Positions 59,555 through 64,000 of a stretch of DNA of 64,000 nucleotides are shown piece after piece. Each line of letters opens with the position of its first letter. The stretch's first letter is position 1. The stretch is from assembly GCA_037179335.1 (NCBI GenBank), contig JAKZHN010000003.1, positions 1,302,001 through 1,366,000 of the forward strand, read 5' to 3'. The notes beneath the pieces were generated by a model, which had not been told where the DNA came from, did no database searches, and saw only the letters and a program-made list of their open reading frames with translations. The stretch comes from Cyclaneusma minus (lineage: Eukaryota; Ascomycota; Leotiomycetes; Marthamycetales; Marthamycetaceae). Made by a program: the position numbers and the translations under genes.

Positions 59555-62015
59555 ATGTCCCAGTCTGGGGAAATAAGCACCCTGTCTCGCTCTCAAAGTA
59601 GACCTGCAGCTTTCAACAAAAGTAGACGACGAACTGACCTGGCCGACCAGCGACATCCAGGAAAACCTGGGGTGCAGTTGAGCAGAAATACCCGCATTCT
59701 GTCTCTCACACCGACCATACCTGAAGATATGGACATCTCAGAGGCCAACAACGAGTATCTGGCATCCCACGAGAACGAGAAGACCGAGAAGCACCTCAGC
59801 GTTGCGAGTCCGCCTGACCGGCGCGACGCCTCCACCCCAGTCAGCCAATTCGACCACGGCGACGACGACGAAGAATACCACGAATACCCGAGTGGATTTG
59901 CGTTGGCCTGTCTGATTATCGGTGTCTGCATTACTGTCTTTCTTATTTCCCTGGATCGCACAATCATCACAACTGTAAGCAACTGTTGGGATATACCAGG
60001 ACTTGGACATATCAAGGCTTCTCTATATACTAACATACAATAGGCCATTCCTTCTATAACTCGTGACTTTCAATCCTTTGACGACGTCGGCTGGTATGGG
60101 TCTGCCTACTTGGTTACAACTTCGGCGTTCCAGCCTCTTTATGGACGCGTGTATTCTTCTTTCAACATCAAGTGGTCCTATCTTGCTTCCATGGTCATCT
60201 TCGAAATCGGCAGTCTACTCTGCGGTATCGCGCCCTCGTCTGCAATCTTCATCGCTGGAAGAGCTATTAGTGGAGTGGGAAGTGCAGGACTCTTGACCGG
60301 CAGTTTCGTCGTCGTCTCCCACGCTGTTCCTTTAGAAAGGCGACCCCTCTACACGGCTTGTATAGGCTTGCTGTAAGTTGCTGTCAGATCTACTTGTCGA
60401 AACAAAAATGCTAATCATTCTTCAGGTTTGGAGTCGGCGCAGTTGTTGGACCTCTACTTGGAGGTGTCTTTACTGACGATGTGAGCTGGCGATGGGTAAG
60501 TCTTCTTGAACTTGGCACTTCATTGCATTTCCACTAATACAGATGCAGTGCTTCTACCTTAATCTTCCCCCAGGCGCCCTCACCTTTGGCTCCATGATCT
60601 TCTTTTTCAGCCCTATCGGCAACCCCGCTGCACGCCGTTCCTTCAGAACCCGCGTTTTCGAGCTGGACCTTATCGGAAATATCATTATCCTTGGCGCAGC
60701 CGTGATGCTCTTCCTGGCACTTCAATTCACCGAAATGGGTTATGCCTGGACGGATCCCGAGATCATTGGCATGTTGGCTGGCTCCGGCGCTACCTTCATC
60801 ATCTGGTTCTTTTGGCTCCACTACCGCGGCGACAACGCCCTCGTGCCTCTTCGCATCGTGAGGCAGCGCACTGTTGCCTGTTCTTGTCTCATCGCCTTCT
60901 TCGTCTACGGTTCCTTGCTCATGCACAGTTATTACTTGCCCCAGTGGTTTCAAGCGATTAAGGGGGACTCGGCCATCACGTCTGGTATTCACATGATTCC
61001 TTACATGGTAGCAAATTCCGTGTTCTCGTTGATTGGCGGTATTTTCGTCAGCAAAACAGGATACTTCACTCCGCCTGCCATCCTCGGGCTTGCCCTCGCT
61101 GTTGTCGGCTGCGGCTTCATTTCTACACTAGGTGTGCACACGCCGGCCTCCCACTGGATTGGCTACCAAATTATTGTCTCTGCCGGCTTCGGACTTGCCA
61201 TTCAGCAAGGCTTTACGGCCGTACAGACAGTTCTTCCAATTGAGGAAATCGCCATCGGCACCGCTGCCGTAGTGGCCTGTCAGTCCTTCGGCGGCTCCGT
61301 GTTTGTCTCGGTCGGCAACACGATTCTCAACAGCCAACTGGATTCCATCAGGATGAGCGGCGTCAATATCCAGCAGATACTCGACGACGGCCCCTCCTTG
61401 ATCCGTGACGACGTTCCCCACGCCCAGCTACCGGCGTTCCTTGAGCTGTACAACCATGCCCTGTCGCGCGTCTTTCTCGCCGCTATTCCGCTCTCTGGTA
61501 TAGCCTTCCTCCTGAGTCTGGGACTGGAATGGAAGAGCGTGAAGAAAATACAGGCACGACGAGAACTAGATGAAGAAGAGGTAACAGACGATGCTGTTGC
61601 GCGCCGCATGAGAGGCAAGGGCGGCGTGCTGGACTTGGATGATTCAGATGGCAGCATGGCATACCACAACGACGATACACCAACGACCAATCCGAGTTAC
61701 GCGGCAAACCATGGCAGTGAGCTGGGTCGCTCACAGACATGGCGGACGGGCAAGGTGGGCCTGTCGAGTGCAGATGAGACGAGTATCGAGGAGCGCGATG
61801 GGTTTTACGATCTAGGCTACAAGGAGCGCAGTAGCCATGCGAGTGTGATGAGTCACCATCAGCTATTTAGCGGCCACCACGACGAGGAGGGACTGTGGGT
61901 GGGGAGCGCGCGGAGTAGTGCACAAACTATAGGGGGTCGAGATGACAGGCGGAAGCACCGCGACTCAGAGTCCATTGGCAACGACTCAGGGTTTGACTTT
62001 GGCCTTTCACCATAA
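59555..62015 (+). CDS. MFS transporter, 14-TM DHA2 type, 761 aa
   Basis: Four exons: 59555-59974, 60044-60372, 60426-60495 and 60549-62015. For exon 4 the acceptor at 60548 was preferred over one six bases earlier because it gives the family sequence [13 protein letters not shown]. Helix 1 ends in [16 protein letters not shown]; motif A region is [10 protein letters not shown]; motif C is [12 protein letters not shown]. About fourteen helices are expected, so this should be a plasma-membrane drug:proton antiporter-type exporter. A 120-residue acidic N-terminal extension and a 150-residue Ser/Asp-rich C-terminal tail make it longer than the usual 550-600. It could export a toxic metabolite, but distance from the PKS (37 kb) makes a cluster role weak. 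Confidence 0.92.
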
Positions 62016-64000
62016 GGTCACTGAACATTTTCTTATTCTCACGTTTACTATTTTAATGTCTTGTTTTGTATCTGGTACTGGATGGGAAGGAGTCATTGCT
62101 TGCGCGGGGCCGAAGATACCTCTGCTGCATACACTTGTTAGCATATTTTCGTTTCGTCACTGGCGATGGATATGCATTGGACGGCACGGGTTATGGGCTA
62201 TGGGAAAACATACTAGCACTATGAACTGGGCTATTCCGGCATTTGGAGGGCGTTGCATCAGGACACAGATACTGGCATGGGGCGGCTCTGGATATCAGAT
62301 TTTACATACACGTTCGACTAAGTATAATTTGTAAAATACAACCTACTGATCATGATGAATTTCTTGATGTCTTGCTTACGAATTCGGTGACTCAACGATT
62401 TGAATACCTCGAGACTTCGGTGAAGCTCATGTGTTGGTTTAGCTGTGAGATGTATTGCACCTGGAAAGAGGAGTCCCATCCTCCAGCACCAAAGCATACT
62501 AGGACCAACAGCTACTTCCGCGATTCCCGAGATGTAGGGCTGTGGATTTGTGGCAGGGAGACTGTGCCTGGCCCGTACCAATGGAATATGCCGAACGTCC
62601 CAAAAACAAGATATGATCATCTTAGGGCGGGAGGTTATTAGATTTTAGATAATTTGCAACTTGCGTCGAAGTCAAGTCTCGGCGGCTCGGATGACGATCT
62701 CTCCCGATATGGGGTGGTTCTACAGGTCAGCAAGTCTGGCACAGATAGCGCACGATCGGATGAGGAGTCGATGTTCAACCGACAGATGTTGAGGGGCTGG
62801 GGGCTTGCCGGATGCAGCGATGCTTCTTGTTCTTGTGGGATGTTTGCTGAGATGGGGAATTTCTGGCTCGTGAAGTTGGAGAGATGTTCTGGGATGGGTT
62901 ACTCGAGTATCTTGTTCTGATTTGGATAATCTGAGTCACTTCATACTTTCGTTCCTTGCTTAAGGTGGATAATCTCTCTAATGCTGTCGATATCAACATT
63001 TCCACCAATTTCTGGTCAAGGCCTCAGTTCTCCGTACACACTTCAGGACTCGGATACGGTCTGATGAGCCATAACCTAGCGCATTCAACCCTCAGACTAG
63101 CACCGACACTGTTTGCCTCTAACTACATGTTCAAGCCACTGCTAGAGTAGTTCTGAAGACTTCAAGCAGACTCAGACCTATGAAAAGCTCTAAACTCGGA
63201 GCATCCATCCCGTATCCCTGATTGCATTCTCCAATTCCTCTAACCACCCAGAAATTTCATTAGAGGATTTGAAACAACAGTTGGTGGGCCAAGACATGCA
63301 GGTTCTATGGCTCCGAGTGGCTCGCTTAAGCTCGCTTTGCCTATTTGGGAGCCCAAATATCGCAAATCGAATTTGCGATTTTCAAGTGTGGGTCAGCTTT
63401 GCACGGACGGCCAAGAGCCATAAATGGCTAGCCTGGAGGCGCTATACCGGATTAAACGTCCAAATAGTAGTCGGTCATTATGTGCTCAAATCCTCTATTG
63501 TATCCTTCCCCACCAACCGGCTCCCGACCCCTCAACTCGACCAAACGAGCAACACCCTTTCCTGAAGTACCTGTACATTTATGTATATGCCAGTCCTGAG
63601 ACAACACATCATGCACCCCACCTTCCGCAAGCTCCCGCAATGTCACATGGTGGCAGTCTGCTGCAAATGCACTGTGAATCTCCCGCCCCAAGATGACATA
63701 CATGTATGCAGGTGTATCTATGATGTATGTAGGGTTTCCTGCCGCTACCGTACTCGTGCTTATACCCCATGTCCATGTTGTGAGCTCTCGAAGGGGACAA
63801 CTGCTGTCCAACATCATTGCATTATTCTCCGCTGGCATCTCTAGGGTATAGCTGCAGAACAACTCTGCATGACAGTCGATATCCAGAAGATCTTGCTTGC
63901 ATCTTGCATCTTGTCTGCACCCCACATTCTTTCCATCAAGCCTTTCATAAGTTACATCATGCTGCCTGTTCCCGGCAAACCGAATCTGTGATGTACAATC
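62016..64000. other. Gene-poor 3' end of the window
   Basis: About 2 kb after the MFS gene. No frame shows family resemblance, and no repeat or RNA gene was recognised. A gene could begin or end just outside the window. Confidence 0.45.

Noticed and set aside
1..64000. tRNA or rRNA genes, CRISPR arrays, transposase or reverse-transcriptase genes
   Set aside because: None was recognised by eye on either strand; a tRNAscan-SE and RepeatMasker run would settle this.

Overview
The window is nuclear DNA of a filamentous ascomycete (Pezizomycotina). Reasons: genes are interrupted by many short GT-AG introns of about 50-110 bp, most proteins are fungal-specific families (PTH11-like membrane proteins, a DUF7924 protein, a SAT-domain non-reducing polyketide synthase, CYP52, a hydrophobin), and strands are mixed without operons. 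A Dothideomycete is my best guess from gene style only. No rRNA, tRNA, CRISPR array or transposase gene was recognised.

Layout. 0-6 kb: the end of a coiled-coil protein, a protein with two F-box-like segments, and an annexin-like protein with an Arg/Ser-rich N-terminus. 6.4-6.9 kb: a degenerate minisatellite. 7-29 kb: a probable secondary-metabolite cluster made of two divergent GMC oxidoreductases, a PTH11-like membrane protein, a 2579-residue non-reducing polyketide synthase (SAT-KS-AT-PT-ACP-cMT-TE), a five-exon cytochrome P450, a DUF7924 protein and a BAHD-type acyltransferase. 30.4-30.7 kb: a foldback (inverted-repeat) element. 32.4-34.1 kb: a second PTH11-like protein. 35.2-35.6 kb: the same minisatellite as at 6.4 kb, in opposite orientation. 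36-46 kb: a CYP52-type P450, a repeat-rich class I hydrophobin-like gene and a third P450. 48.8-62 kb: a fatty-acid elongase, a THEM6-like thioesterase-fold protein and a 14-TM-type MFS transporter, separated by long gene-poor stretches.

How the genes may work together (inference): the synthase should make a C-methylated monocyclic aromatic acid released by its esterase-type TE; the P450 and the GMC flavoenzymes would oxidise it and the acyltransferase would esterify it. Shared TGACAG/CTGTCA motif clusters in the two divergent promoters (GMC/GMC and PTH11/PKS) suggest common control. No pathway-specific transcription factor was seen. The most unusual items are the hydrophobin with two different internal repeat arrays plus a stray repeat copy beyond its stop, the paired minisatellites bracketing the cluster, the foldback element, and GMC enzymes each lacking one conserved active-site histidine.
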